This document shows, piece after piece, positions 43,344 through 51,765 of a stretch of 64,000 nt of DNA. The stretch comes from Pseudomonas poae. GTDB taxonomy: Bacteria > Pseudomonadota > Gammaproteobacteria > Pseudomonadales > Pseudomonadaceae. Each line of letters begins with the position of its first letter. Position 1 is the stretch's first letter. The notes beneath the pieces were generated by a model. The model searched no databases and had not been told where the DNA came from. It saw only the letters and a program-made list of their open reading frames with translations. The stretch lies in NCBI GenBank assembly GCA_004000515.1, contig CP034537.1, forward strand, positions 4,168,001-4,232,000. Reading direction: 5' to 3'. The translations under genes and the position numbers were made by a program.

Positions 43344-43814
43344 CTATGCGGCGCATGAATCGACCTTCACCTGGTGCCAGGCGCCGACGGCTTCGAAGAT
43401 CCGTGCGGCGTGCGCCTCATCGAGCGACATCGCCTCGGGAATAGCGATCCAGCCCGAAGCCACCACTTGGCTTTGATTGGCCTCGTCGCGCAGCTTCTTG
43501 TAGCAATGCTCGATCACGTCTTCCAGGTGGTCGGAGAGGTAGACGCCATCGGGTGCTACCTCCACCGACTTGCTGTAGCGGTCACCTTGAGCGTCGATGC
43601 AGAGGGCGCTGAGGTAGATCGTCCACCGGTGTGGAATGCCGCAGACGGCCTGGCCGATCTTCCCCGGCGCAATGTTCTTGAGCGACTTGTAATTGATCAT
43701 GCCTTGGCGGCCGCTGGGGTCGATGTTGACGACTGCGACATGGTTGGAGGCCAGCAGCGACCGGCAGGATCGGTCAATGCGCGCCTTGAGGTTATGAGGT
43801 TTGCGCTTGCTCAT
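43344..43814 (-). CDS. Hypothetical phage protein
   Basis: 156 aa beginning MSKRKPHNLKARIDRSCRSLLASNHVAVVNIDPSG. Basic N-terminus, no motif I recognise. ATGA overlap with the gene upstream shows it belongs to the leftward operon. Confidence 0.68.
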   Translation of the reverse strand: MSKRKPHNLKARIDRSCRSLLASNHVAVVNIDPSGRQGMINYKSLKNIAPGKIGQAVCGIPHRWTIYLSALCIDAQGDRYSKSVEVAPDGVYLSDHLEDVIEHCYKKLRDEANQSQVVASGWIAIPEAMSLDEAHAARIFEAVGAWHQVKVDSCAA

Positions 43815-44052
43815 AGTGCCTCCGCGAGTTTGCGCAGCGCGTTACGCTCAGCCCTTGTCAGAACTGGCTTGCGGCGCTTGAGGATGGTTTCGGGATCGAT
43901 CTTGGTAGAGCGTTTGGCAGGTGGCGGGTTGATCGCTGGGCTTTCGCCCTGGTAGATCGTTCCGCCAGCGGCCAGAATAGCGCGGTACGCTCCGATATTG
44001 AATCGGCGTACCGGCGCTGCTGCTCGACCAGGTTGAGGTGGTTGCTGATCAT
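43811..44052 (-). CDS. Small hypothetical phage protein, one frameshift
   Basis: 80 aa when repaired. Begins MISNHLNLVEQQRRYADS at 44052 and ends KRRKPVLTRAERNALRKLAEAL; the join needs one base in the TT at 43998-43999 (YADSNIGAYRAILAAGG). The last residues overlap the next start (ATGA). Basic, Pro-rich C-terminal half. Unknown function. Confidence 0.6.
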
Positions 44053-44054
44053 GA

Positions 44055-44716
44055 TCAGGCTCCTAAACGATGGGCTTGCGCCCGAGCTTTGTCTGCTACC
44101 TCGTCAACCATGCGATTCAGTTCCAGGTTGAACTGGACCAGCTCTTTGTGAAGGTTGGCGATGTAGTCTTCGTCGCGGTAAATCGTCTCGATGTAGAGCT
44201 GGCACTCTTCATCCTGGCGAGAATCGAATGACAGGAAGTCCCACCACTTACGGCCCGTCACGAACATGCAGCCCTGGACTTGCGGCATGTGTTCCTCGGG
44301 CATCCCGTCGAGCCATGTTCTGACGTGAATCGCCTCGCTGAAGGGGTTCTTCGATTCGATTCCGCCATCAATGTCTATCAGTCCGTCAGGGGAGCACCCT
44401 AGCCAGTCGTACTTTTGGTGAACGATGAATCCTGACTTGGTCACCACATTGCCGGTCAGCATCTCGTACGCGTCGTGGGATGGCTTCTCCTGCTCATGCC
44501 CCCACGCAAGCGACTTGCTGCTGACGCTGTGCTTGGCGCGCTTTGCTAAGCGCTCAAAGCACAGCTCATGCATATAGGTGGTGCGGGCGCCTTGTGGAAC
44601 CCGTTTGCCGTTTTTGTCCGGCTTCCCCAGGCCATCACATCTTTGAAGCGGCTGGCTGTCACGCGGCCAGATCGGTCTGCATGCCACTTCTCTGTGCCCT
44701 GAAGCTCAGTTCTCAC
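44055..44716 (-). CDS. YqaJ/lambda-Exo-type recombination exonuclease, one frameshift
   Basis: 5'-3' exonuclease partner of RecT. Repaired N-terminus VRTELQGTEKWHADRSGRVTASRFKDVMA; LAWGHEQEKPSHDAYEML, GCSPDGLIDIDGGIESKNPF and the catalytic Asp, Glu and Lys of the lambda exonuclease fold are present. The C run 44625-44628 is one base short. 220 aa; GTG start overlaps the recT stop (TAGTG). Confidence 0.87.
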
Positions 44717-45703
44717 TACGCGGCCTCTTCTGTGTGGGGCTGGTCGCCGTTGGTGCTGGTCATGTCGGTAAAGTCAGCATCGACGGTCGCCGCCATGCTC
44801 TTGAGTGCTTCATGGCATTCCAGGCCGATTGCTGCGCGCTGCTTCGGCTTGAGGCCCGCCCAGGCTGCCGCGTAGGCTTCGATGTCCTGGCGCTTGGCAA
44901 CGCTCAGCAGGTCCGCGAATACTCCGTCAATTTCAGGCGAGGGGGATTTTGGCCCGAATGACACGCCGGCAGCGGCTGCGGTGTTCGCTGTCTGTTTGGC
45001 GGGGTGATGTCGATCTCGCCACCGTACGAATCTTCAAATTCGTCGGGGGTGTAAACGCCAAGGATCACGTCAGGGCAGAAGAGGCGCGCCCATTTTTTGG
45101 TAACCAGGTACGCGATTTGCTGCTTGGGGTCTTCTGCCCAGAGCGTAGAGTTGCGGGTGCGGACCTGGGTCAGCAAAAGCTCCAGGGTGCGGGGCTCGTC
45201 TTCACCCCGGAAGGTCGCCCAAACCTTAATGCCGATCCCTTTTTCGTCGTCAAAGCTCCAGGCCGGAACGCGGTACTTTTTAAACTCGCCAGTGTCCTCG
45301 TCCTTTTTGGTCTTGCTGGTGACTTCACGCATCTTCCCGATGACGTTTCCCCAGGGGCCAAACCATTCGAAGTTCAATCGACTTGTGACTGGCGCCTTGG
45401 CGATGATCACTGCGTTAACGAGCTGCGCCTCATAGCTCAATGCGCCGCCGTTGACGATGAACGTCTTCTGCGCCACGGCGAATGGGTTCATTTGCCACTG
45501 CATTGCTTGAAGCACCACCGCCATGCAGTCGGCTTGGTTGCCTTTGAGATGCTTAGGGACTGTGGTTACGCCCTGCGACATCATCAGGGCAGGTCGCTCA
45601 TCGACCGCATAGTGCCTGGGTCGAGGATTAGCGCGGCCGCATTGTGCGATGGGTCGTGATAGGTCGAGAGACCGGTTTGTGCTTGGGGGGTTGTATCGGT
45701 CAT
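44716..45703 (-). CDS. recT: RecT-family single-strand annealing protein, two frameshifts
   Basis: Starts MTDTTPQAQTGLSTYHDPSH at 45703; the core has ALMMSQGVTTVPKHLKGNQADCMAVVLQAMQW and QQIAYLVTKKWARLFCPDVILGVYTPDEF, as in RecT. One base is missing near 45590 (SDLALMMSQG) and one at 44995-44997 (TPPKQTANTAAAAGVSFG), after which the protein ends DQPHTEEAA. 329 aa. Forms an exonuclease-annealase pair with the next gene. Confidence 0.87.
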
Positions 45704-45756
45704 AACGCTCTCCGTAGCCAGCATGGGATGTGCTGTCCATCAGATGGAAAGGGTGG

Positions 45757-46918
45757 TTAAAAGCGAATGGCGCGAAGCCAGGCGCGAGCAGTTTCGAGGT
45801 TCACATCGAAGCCCAGGGCAACCACCTCGATGATGTCTTCAACCGCAGGCGCGTTCGTAGTCACATCGTCGTTTTCAGCGGTGGTCACCTGTGAGCTGAC
45901 TGGTTCGGCTTCAACCTTCTCTACGACCCGCGCGGGAGCTGGGGTGATGATCGGAGTCGGCGCGGCAGCTTGGGCACGCAGGCGGGCCAGCTCTTCCTGA
46001 TCGCGCTGATACTGCGCGTCGCGCAAGCTCTGCTGGTTCTTCTGTTCTTCCAGTTGCTCACGCTGTTGGCGTTGCTGTGCCTCCATATCACGGCGTTGCT
46101 GGTCCAAATCGTCCTGTTGTTGCTTCAGCCGCTTGCGGTCTTCTTCGGCACGCTGCTTACGCAGTTCCTCGGCTTCGGCGTCGGCCTTACGCTGCTTTTC
46201 ACGCAGTTCATCCAGTTCTTTCTGCTGTTCCAGCAACTTGGCAGCAGCTTCCTCTCGGTCAACGGCAGCCTTGTGTAGCGCTTCCAACTGCTCAATAGCG
46301 TTGTCGCGAGCGATGGTGCCTTCGGCTTCAAACTCGCCATATTCTTCGGGCAGGATCACCGACTCCTTGACGCTCTGCAGAACACTTGCGACATCGGCGG
46401 CGCTGCGGCTTGCATAGGCGGCAGCGACAGAGCTGAACCGGTTGATTTTCGCCCGGATGGCTTCGATGCGCTCCTGCTCCAGCCGCTCCCTTTCGGCCTT
46501 GGCATCGGCGACGCGCTTTTCTTCGGCTTTGATGGCTTCGTCGACTGGCTCTTCAAGCACCAACACACGAGCCTTCAAGGTCTCGCCGAACTCTTTCACC
46601 TGGTTGACGCGAGCCTGGGCGTCTTTGACTTTTTGTTGGTAGGGGATGAGTGCCGTCTTGGTTGTATTCGCCAGGGCGTAGCGGACGTCGCGGATATCGA
46701 CTCGAACTTCTTTCGCGTTTGCCAAGCCTTCACTGGTCGCGCAATCAACGACCAACTTCGCGTAAGCGGTTTCCAGGCGAACGATCTGTTCTTCGTGCGG
46801 CTGATATTCAGCGATGTCGGTGACGGCAACAGCAGGGACAACTGAATTTTTAGATTTTTTCGGTTTCGCTCGTTTCGAGCGGTTCTTGTGCGAGTGCTTG
46901 GTTGGTGTTTTTGGACAT
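45757..46918 (-). CDS. DUF1351-like coiled-coil phage protein, one frameshift
   Basis: 386 aa. The N-terminal half (YAKLVVDCATSEGLANAKEVRVDIRDVR...KVKDAQARV) follows the DUF1351 pattern; residues about 170-300 are a long Gln/Glu/Lys coiled coil. One A too many in the run opposite T 46855-46860 separates MSKNTNQALAQEPLETSETEK from SKNSVVPAVAVTD. Usually next to recT-like genes; function unknown. Confidence 0.75.
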
Positions 46919-46975
46919 GACGATCCCTCGCCGCGCCAGGCGCAGCATTGAAATTTGTAGGGTTGAGTGGTGCCG

Positions 46976-47203
46976 TCAGGCGGCGGAAGTGAGTGAAGCG
47001 TTGTAGTTGGCGTAAATCTTGTCGATGCACGCCCGGAAGTACCGGTGTTCGTTTTCGTCGATGACCCGCAACATGAAGGCCAGGGTGACGCACGATGTCG
47101 CTGCCGAGCTGGCGTTTGGTTTGCCGAGGTCGCGGATCATGTTTTCGATCTCGCCCTCGATCCAGCTGACGGCGTTCTGATGGTCTCGCTGTGCGATGTT
47201 CAT
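46976..47203 (-). CDS. Small hypothetical phage protein
   Basis: 75 aa starting MNIAQRDHQNAVSWIEGEIENMIRDLG at 47203. Helical; ends NYNASLTSAA. Coupled (ATGA) to the gene upstream. Confidence 0.6.
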   Translation of the reverse strand: MNIAQRDHQNAVSWIEGEIENMIRDLGKPNASSAATSCVTLAFMLRVIDENEHRYFRACIDKIYANYNASLTSAA

Positions 47204-47430
47204 TCGACGCCCTCGGCTGGTGGGCATATCAACTCCATCTGTGCCATTGCTACACCGATGCGGAGCTTTAGGCTTGCGCGCTCTTTGAGACGCCGTGACT
47301 CGCGCTCTGCCAGGTCGTCAGCCGTGTATTCGTGGAACAGATCGACATGCGGCTTCTTGCCGAAGTTCGGCAAGTCCCAACGCCTGTCGGATTCCCTGGC
47401 CTGGGCGCTATCCGCGTAAATGCTGGACAT
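47200..47430 (-). CDS. Small hypothetical phage protein
   Basis: 76 aa, MSSIYADSAQARESDRRWDLPNFGKKPHVDLFHEY; charged middle helix. Overlaps genes on both sides, as expected for a compact phage operon. Confidence 0.6.
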   Translation of the reverse strand: MSSIYADSAQARESDRRWDLPNFGKKPHVDLFHEYTADDLAERESRRLKERASLKLRIGVAMAQMELICPPAEGVE

Positions 47431-47701
47431 GGGGGGACTCCAGGCGCCGGGCGAGGGCGCAGGCTTCGTTGTGGTTGCGGCGGAAACCTTTCACCTTGCC
47501 GGTGGTGGAGTCGACGACGTGGAAGAACTCATTCCCAGCCGGGATGACCCGGTAGAGAGGTGAGGTTTTTGGAGCGCTGGATCCGACCAGTCCAAGGCAA
47601 AGGGCTAGGGCCATGTTGCGGCGCTGGTTCATTGCGAGCGCTACGTCGCAGTAAGCGTGCTGACTTTGGTTCATGGTCGCCTCCAGAGGCGTGTTGTTCA
47701 C
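47408..47701 (-). CDS. Small hypothetical phage protein
   Basis: 97 aa from the GTG at 47701, or 88 aa from the ATG at 47674 (MNQSQHAYCDVALAMNQRRNMALALCLG), which I slightly prefer. Contains VIPAGNEFFHVVDSTTGKVKGFRRNHNEACALARRLE, a compact alpha/beta segment. Unknown. Confidence 0.58.
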   Translation of the reverse strand: MNNTPLEATMNQSQHAYCDVALAMNQRRNMALALCLGLVGSSAPKTSPLYRVIPAGNEFFHVVDSTTGKVKGFRRNHNEACALARRLESPHVQHLRG

Positions 47702-48206
47702 CTGTATTCGTCAACACTCATTTCTCCCGCTGCTTGCCGATGGGCGCGGGGTGAGTGCTGACGTAATAGAGGCGGGGAAGGGTGCAGACGCCCGGCACTG
47801 CCCGGGATGTGTCGAGTCTGGCCAGCTATGCCCTCGGACTCGCCTGCGGTGTTCGTCTTCGTTTGGGGGGCTACCTTTCGGCTGATGCGCGGTGACATCG
47901 ACGGCCCTGCTTTCCGCTGCCTGTTAGGGTGTTGGGCGAAGCCTTCAGGCTTGCTACGCCACGCGTCTAAATCGCTGATCTACTTCATGGTCGTATCTCC
48001 TGTTGTTCGGTCACTGGGAAGGCAGTGGCCACCTGTTGAAGCTGCATTGGAATGTCGGTCCTGACCAAGATGCCTAACTACGTCCGCCCGTTCGCATACA
48101 AACAGTTGGCCTGGATCAGCTTTTTTTCATGGGGCGCCGACATTCCGATGCAGCCTCTTTCGAGGCGCTCGGGCAGTTAAAGACAGGCTGTCGTGGCGCT
48201 GGTTGT
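47702..48206. other. 505-base stretch without a convincing gene
   Basis: A minus-strand frame (47698-47898) overlaps the next start by four bases but its product is Pro/His/Arg-rich and has no good start; upstream in that frame GGAGATACGACCATGAAG is followed at once by a stop. A second short start follows a 7-base homopolymer at 48121-48127. A small gene broken by an indel is possible. Confidence 0.4.
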
Positions 48207-48731
48207 TCAGGGGTTAGCTGCTTCAGCAGCCTCAAACTCGCTACCGAGGATTTCGATCATCACGCCATTCGGCTTTGCCGACGTGCTCACGTAGATGCAG
48301 TCAGGCGTCACCACATGCTTGTAGCTGGAGAAGAACAGCGAGCCGCCGCCAAGCCCCATTGCGTCGAGGAACGGCTGAAGGTCCGCTTTATCCTTTGGCT
48401 TGTTCGCCTTGAAGTCTTCTTTCAGCTTTTCCAGCTCAAGCTTCAGCGCCTTTCGCTCATCACCCTTGGTACCAGGTGGAAGGCTTGAGCGCGGGAACTG
48501 AGCCCCTTCTGCCTTTGGGTCTGGCTTCGTCCACAGCGGCTGTGGCATTGGCGGGCTGAACTTCAGGCCGTAGAAGTTGCGGCCACTGTGCATGCTGGTC
48601 TGGAACAGGGCGGTGGCGCCTACAAAGCGCCGGGCGAACTCTTCGCCCTGCACCTGCAAACGATCCGCGCTGTCTCTGTACGCCTTCCAAGCCGCCAGAA
48701 CACCGGCATCGCTTGTCTTGTAGTAGGCCAT
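48207..48731 (-). CDS. Hypothetical phage early protein
   Basis: 174 aa starting MAYYKTSDAGVLAAWKAYRDSADRLQVQ. GATALFQTSMHSGRNFYGLKF, then a charged helix (KGDERKALKLELEKLKEDFKANK) and GLGGGSLFFSSYKHVV. Second gene of the left operon. No family recognised. Confidence 0.65.
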   Translation of the reverse strand: MAYYKTSDAGVLAAWKAYRDSADRLQVQGEEFARRFVGATALFQTSMHSGRNFYGLKFSPPMPQPLWTKPDPKAEGAQFPRSSLPPGTKGDERKALKLELEKLKEDFKANKPKDKADLQPFLDAMGLGGGSLFFSSYKHVVTPDCIYVSTSAKPNGVMIEILGSEFEAAEAANP

Positions 48732-48777
48732 CGTCTTGCCCTCCGTTGATTTCCAATGCCGCCTCATAGAAGCGGCA

Positions 48778-48966
48778 TCAGTAAATCTGTGGGTGTTTCA
48801 TCTCCACCACGCGCATCGCCCGATTCATATCTCTGGCCAGGTCACACATTTCGTGTCCGGTGTTCTTCCTGGCTGGCTTGCGTGGTTTCGCGTACTCACA
48901 TCTGGTGAGCACGGCCAGTTCCAGAGCTGGCGTGGAGCTCGAATTTATTGCTCGCCCTATGCCCAT
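48778..48966 (-). CDS. Possible small Arg/Lys-rich first gene of the left operon (N-like position)
   Basis: Open frame of 62 codons. The plausible protein is the C-terminal part with KPRKPARKNTGHEMCDLARDMNRAMRVVEMK. A start at GTG 48899 (MSTRKPRKP...) would need one added A near 48889. A short basic protein right after the left promoter and a boxA-like site recalls lambda N, but no homology can be claimed. Confidence 0.35.
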   Translation of the reverse strand: MGIGRAINSSSTPALELAVLTRCEYAKPRKPARKNTGHEMCDLARDMNRAMRVVEMKHPQIY

Positions 48967-49009
48967 TACTGGGGATCGATCTGCGAGGTTCCCGTGCTGT
49001 TAAAGAGCG
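48962..49009 (-). promoter_or_regulatory. nut-like site: boxA plus GNRA hairpin in the left leader
   Basis: Read on the minus strand, CGCTCTTTAACA (49009 to 48998) equals the lambda/rrn boxA consensus apart from at most one base. About 25 bases downstream, CCCA-GTAA-TGGG (48973 to 48962) forms a hairpin with a GNRA loop, as a boxB would. Lies about 45 bases after the predicted left promoter start. Confidence 0.5.
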
Positions 49010-49027
49010 GCGGGGGTGTCAGCCCCT

Positions 49028-49052
49028 TCGCAGCGGTCGTGTGTCGCTGCGA
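49028..49052 (-). promoter_or_regulatory. Perfect hairpin at the start of the left transcript
   Basis: TCGCAGCG / CGCTGCGA arms of 8 bp with a 9-base loop, beginning where transcription from the left promoter should start. Confidence 0.5.
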
Positions 49053-49059
49053 TGGAGTT

Positions 49060-49122
49060 AATTTAGCCTCAAGCTAAAATATCGTCAATAGCTCCGAGCT
49101 AAATATTTAGCGTAGGGCGAAA
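49060..49122 (-). promoter_or_regulatory. Left promoter and operator OL (three sites)
   Basis: Minus-strand promoter TTGACG (49088-49083), 17-base spacer, TAAATT (49065-49060). Three 17-bp operators: TTTAGC-CTCAA-GCTAAA (49062-49078), AATAGC-TCCGA-GCTAAA (49087-49103), TTTAGC-GTAGG-GCGAAA (49106-49122). The first covers the -10 and the second the -35, so bound repressor would block the promoter. Confidence 0.78.
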
Positions 49123-49205
49123 TTATCTCGACCCGCCAAGTCTATGACTGAGGCCCATAAGCGCTTTACGCGCCAGTTAGCAGTGAGCTATGATTTTTCC
49201 ACTAG

Positions 49206-49221
49206 CTGTATGGATATACAG
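49206..49221 (+). promoter_or_regulatory. LexA box upstream of the DUF1654 gene
   Basis: CTGTATGGATATACAG fits the CTGT-N8-ACAG SOS box exactly, 21 bases before the ATG at 49243. Confidence 0.75.
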
Positions 49222-49242
49222 CATTCGGTCGGTGGGGATTTT

Positions 49243-49554
49243 ATGGCAAAGAAGCAGGCGGCACTGGCAGCACAGCAGGAAATTAGTGGTATGGAGCGCC
49301 TTGCGCTACGCGTCTCATCGATGATCAATCACCCGGTGGCACAGGCGCAGCGCTGGGTTACGATTCATCGCCTGGACACGGACGGGGACCGGGAGTGGGA
49401 AGAGGTGCTGGGGGTGATTGCCGAAACGGACGAGCTTGAGCTGACACTCAATGACGACGGCAGCGTGACGGTGAGATGGGAGCAGCAGGAAGTCGACGTA
49501 GCGGGGAGGGGAGAGGTCGAGTTTCAGCCAGAAGAAGAGGCGGCGCCGTTCTGA
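49243..49554 (+). CDS. DUF1654 protein, probably SOS-induced
   Basis: 103 aa: ERLALRVSSMINHPVAQAQRWVTIHRLDTDGD...WEEVLGVIAETDELELTLNDDGSVTVRWE is the DUF1654 signature, a family found in Pseudomonas and its prophages. The ATG at 49243 is chosen over 49144 because the LexA box lies between them and would otherwise be inside the gene. Monocistronic, followed by a terminator. Role unknown. Confidence 0.85.
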   Translation: MAKKQAALAAQQEISGMERLALRVSSMINHPVAQAQRWVTIHRLDTDGDREWEEVLGVIAETDELELTLNDDGSVTVRWEQQEVDVAGRGEVEFQPEEEAAPF

Positions 49555-49562
49555 TAGGCATG

Positions 49563-49588
49563 AAAAAAGCCGCGCGGGGCGGGCTTTT
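49563..49588 (+). terminator. Terminator after the DUF1654 gene
   Basis: AAAAGCC...GGCTTTT stem with a GC-rich loop, followed by TTTTG, just after the stop. Confidence 0.6.
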
Positions 49589-49599
49589 GTAATGGTGAA

Positions 49600-50085
49600 T
49601 TACAGGGAATCGTTCTTTTGTTTTTTTAGCTCAGCAGCGCATTCCGGACTGTTATTGAAGGCGTACTCCACTACAAAGTAACCTTTGTCTCTAGAAAGGG
49701 CTCGAGCATCGATTGAGATGCTGTTGATGTCGTTTTTGATTCCTGGACCTTTCCATTCCGCAGCCAAAGTCCGGTCCTGCTTGAAAAGTCCGGTCATCCA
49801 ATCATTCGAGTCCTTCCAAATGCTGCTCGGCATCAAGAAATCATAGATCTTTGGCTTTCCGTAAACAGAGGTCAATGCATCTTTCATGGAGCCGTAGCCT
49901 GCTTGCAACTGATGCCCAAAGTCGTTTGTCTGGATGGTTTTGCCAACACCTCTAACCACGCAAAGGCCGACCGTGGGGGATATGACCAGGCCATATTGTT
50001 CAAAAGCATCGTTTGGTTTTTGGTGCTGTATCGAGCAAATATAGATTTTCGGACTCCTTGACGAGTCTGGGGCTTCGCCTGTCAT
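49600..50085 (-). CDS. Hypothetical protein paired with a lipoprotein
   Basis: 161 aa, MTGEAPDSSRSPKIYICSIQHQKPNDAFEQYGLVISPTVGLCVVRGVG. No signal peptide at the chosen start. ATGA overlap with the upstream lipoprotein gene. Lower GC than the phage core. No family recognised. Confidence 0.65.
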   Translation of the reverse strand: MTGEAPDSSRSPKIYICSIQHQKPNDAFEQYGLVISPTVGLCVVRGVGKTIQTNDFGHQLQAGYGSMKDALTSVYGKPKIYDFLMPSSIWKDSNDWMTGLFKQDRTLAAEWKGPGIKNDINSISIDARALSRDKGYFVVEYAFNNSPECAAELKKQKNDSL

Positions 50086-50735
50086 TTTTCAATGACATCT
50101 CCACTTATTCCCGCCTCAAACCCAAAAGGCCCAGCACCTGGAGGGAGGAGATCAGGCTTGGATGCAGGTGGAGGCGAAGTCACGGAGGCGCCTTGGGTTG
50201 CGCCCATGGTAGATGGTTGTGCTGAAGATCGGCTGATGGGATTCAGGCCATATTTTGCAACTAGGTACCGCTGCTCTAGCATCGCAAGAGTCTGCTCACT
50301 AGTCGCTATAGTGGAGAGCTTCAACGCTTGGATGAGGCCCCCACTGTAATTAGCCGCTTCAGCCTTAGCCGACGCTATACCTACCTTTGCTTGTGCTATT
50401 TCACCAGCCAGCTTGCTGGCTAGATCAGCGTCCACCTTAGATGTGACAGTGGCTACAGTGACGTTTGCTTTAGATTGGACGGCCAAGATTCGCTGTTCGA
50501 GCAAAGCCTGGTTGGTTTTAAGAATCTCAATCCGAGTTAAGATCAAGTCCTTTATCAATCCGCCATTGTAGACAGCCGCCGACCTGGTCCCAGTCTCAAT
50601 ACCTTGTTTTGTCTGCAAAAGCTCAGCTTCTAGGCTGGAAACATATGCCTTTTGCTCTGGGGTGAGGTCCTTTTCCCCGCATCCTTGAAGGCCAATCGCT
50701 GCTAGCAGGCAAAAAATATATCCGTAATGGCGCAT
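50082..50735 (-). CDS. Lipoprotein with an internal repeat
   Basis: 217 aa from ATG 50735. Signal peptide with lipobox LQGCGEKD. Two related units: YNGGLIKDLILTRIEILKTN...ALLEQRILA and YSGGLIQALKLSTIATSEQT...AMLEQRYLVAKYG, each helical, about 75 residues apart; Pro-rich C-terminal tail. Membrane-anchored and likely periplasmic. Forms an operon with the next gene; probably lysogenic cargo. Confidence 0.75.
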   Translation of the reverse strand: MRHYGYIFCLLAAIGLQGCGEKDLTPEQKAYVSSLEAELLQTKQGIETGTRSAAVYNGGLIKDLILTRIEILKTNQALLEQRILAVQSKANVTVATVTSKVDADLASKLAGEIAQAKVGIASAKAEAANYSGGLIQALKLSTIATSEQTLAMLEQRYLVAKYGLNPISRSSAQPSTMGATQGASVTSPPPASKPDLLPPGAGPFGFEAGISGDVIEK

Positions 50736-50873
50736 GGTATCCCTCCCGTAATTGAGCCCGCACTTTACCATTCGTGGCGTACAGCCACCATTGGGCGGTA
50801 ATAAGGGATCATTCCGAACGCCTCGCCTCATGACTTGATCCATACTCCTCGATCTCACCATTAGGGGCCCTAA

Positions 50874-51095
50874 ATGAGAGAGGCGCAGCGAAGATTGGCC
50901 ATGACAGCCTGGCGCGACCTATTTGCAGTGGCTGACAATAAAATGGACGCAGAGGATAAGTACTTTGGGTTGTTGAGACGGGCTGACGCAATGGAGCTTG
51001 CCGAACTCATTACGAGCGACGAATGGGTTCTGCTTGTAAAGGAGGCGGGAACATTGCTTGCCAGCACCGCCGAGTGCATGGGCGGGAAAGGGTAG
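50874..51095 (+). CDS. Small hypothetical protein
   Basis: 73 aa; REAQRRLAMTAWRDLFAVADNKMDAEDKYFGLLRRADAMELAELI, helical. ATG at 50874 or 50901. A strong terminator follows the stop, which supports a real gene on this strand. Confidence 0.55.
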   Translation: MREAQRRLAMTAWRDLFAVADNKMDAEDKYFGLLRRADAMELAELITSDEWVLLVKEAGTLLASTAECMGGKG

Positions 51096-51109
51096 GGGAA
51101 GATGCAAGT

Positions 51110-51133
51110 AGCCCGGCTCTGGGCCGGGCTTTT
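51110..51133 (+). terminator. Terminator after the small plus-strand gene
   Basis: AGCCCGGC-TCTGG-GCCGGGCT followed by TTTG. Confidence 0.8.
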
Positions 51134-51137
51134 GATT

Positions 51138-51266
51138 AGAGCAGGTCCCGCCCTTATGGTGCGATCCTGTTCCACCTGTTGGGTGAGTGCCTTTTGGGCA
51201 CGCCGAGGCGGAAAAGGAAGCAATCGAAAGCAGAGCCACCAGGCCAATTACAGCAAATTTCTTCAT
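51138..51266 (-). CDS. Small secreted cysteine-containing protein, end uncertain
   Basis: Signal peptide MKKFAVIGLVALLSIASFSASA, then CPKGTHPTGGTGSHHKGGTCS. The frame runs on through the terminator of the opposite gene, so a one-base error near 51,138 probably hides a stop right after this (about 43 aa). Function unknown. Confidence 0.5.
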
Positions 51267-51346
51267 AAAGCCTCCATGCACTGCGGAATGCAGTATCAGG
51301 GCATCGGCGTGCCGAGATATTGCTTGAGTGAAGAAATCCGGTGAAT

Positions 51347-51673
51347 TCAGAAGGACGATGCAATCGCCTGGGCCAGTTGCATGTCGCTCATCAAAGGCGA
51401 GCTGTAGGTCGCTCTGTAGTACCTGGAAGCCTGCTCAAACTCAGCGCCGCGAATCTCGCCATCTGAACCAACGAAAGCCAGGGCGTCGGTCTTGGCTGAC
51501 TTGAAAATCTCAGGCGGCTCGGTCGTGAGAGACGTGGTAGCCCCAATTAAAAGGGTCGGCGCGCAAATTGTGAGAAATATCGCGGCGGCAATAGGGTTGG
51601 CCCCATCACCTGATACAGCCTGAGTACTGACTGACAACAGTAGGGCGGCCGCCATGGTCTTCCATGAGTCCAT
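51347..51673 (-). CDS. DUF2388 protein
   Basis: 108 aa from ATG 51673; signal peptide MDSWKTMAAALLLSVSTQAVS, then TTSLTTEPPEIFKSAKTDALAFVGSDGEIRGAEFEQASRYYR...SDMQLAQAI, the DUF2388 pattern common in Pseudomonas. Predicted periplasmic. Rare as prophage cargo. Confidence 0.78.
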   Translation of the reverse strand: MDSWKTMAAALLLSVSTQAVSGDGANPIAAAIFLTICAPTLLIGATTSLTTEPPEIFKSAKTDALAFVGSDGEIRGAEFEQASRYYRATYSSPLMSDMQLAQAIASSF

Positions 51674-51739
51674 TCTTCGTTGCTTCCATTGCGTCCAGGG
51701 AGCGCCACAATAGCAGAGCAGGGCGCTTGCCAGAAACAA

Positions 51740-51762
51740 GCCCGGCGCTGGGCCGGGCTTAA
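51740..51762 (-). terminator. Terminator of the repressor operon
   Basis: AAGCCCGGC-GCTGG-GCCGGGCTT; on the minus strand a TTGTTTC tract follows. Placed just after the stop of the gene at 51766. Confidence 0.7.
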
Positions 51763-51765
51763 GTG

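Noticed and set aside
47698..47898. 66-codon minus-strand frame with a four-base overlap to the next gene
   Set aside because: Product is Pro/His/Arg-rich and no start with an RBS is found; kept only as part of the unexplained gap.
49144..49242. Upstream start (ATG 49144) for the DUF1654 gene
   Set aside because: Would place the LexA box inside the coding region and adds 33 residues outside the DUF1654 domain.
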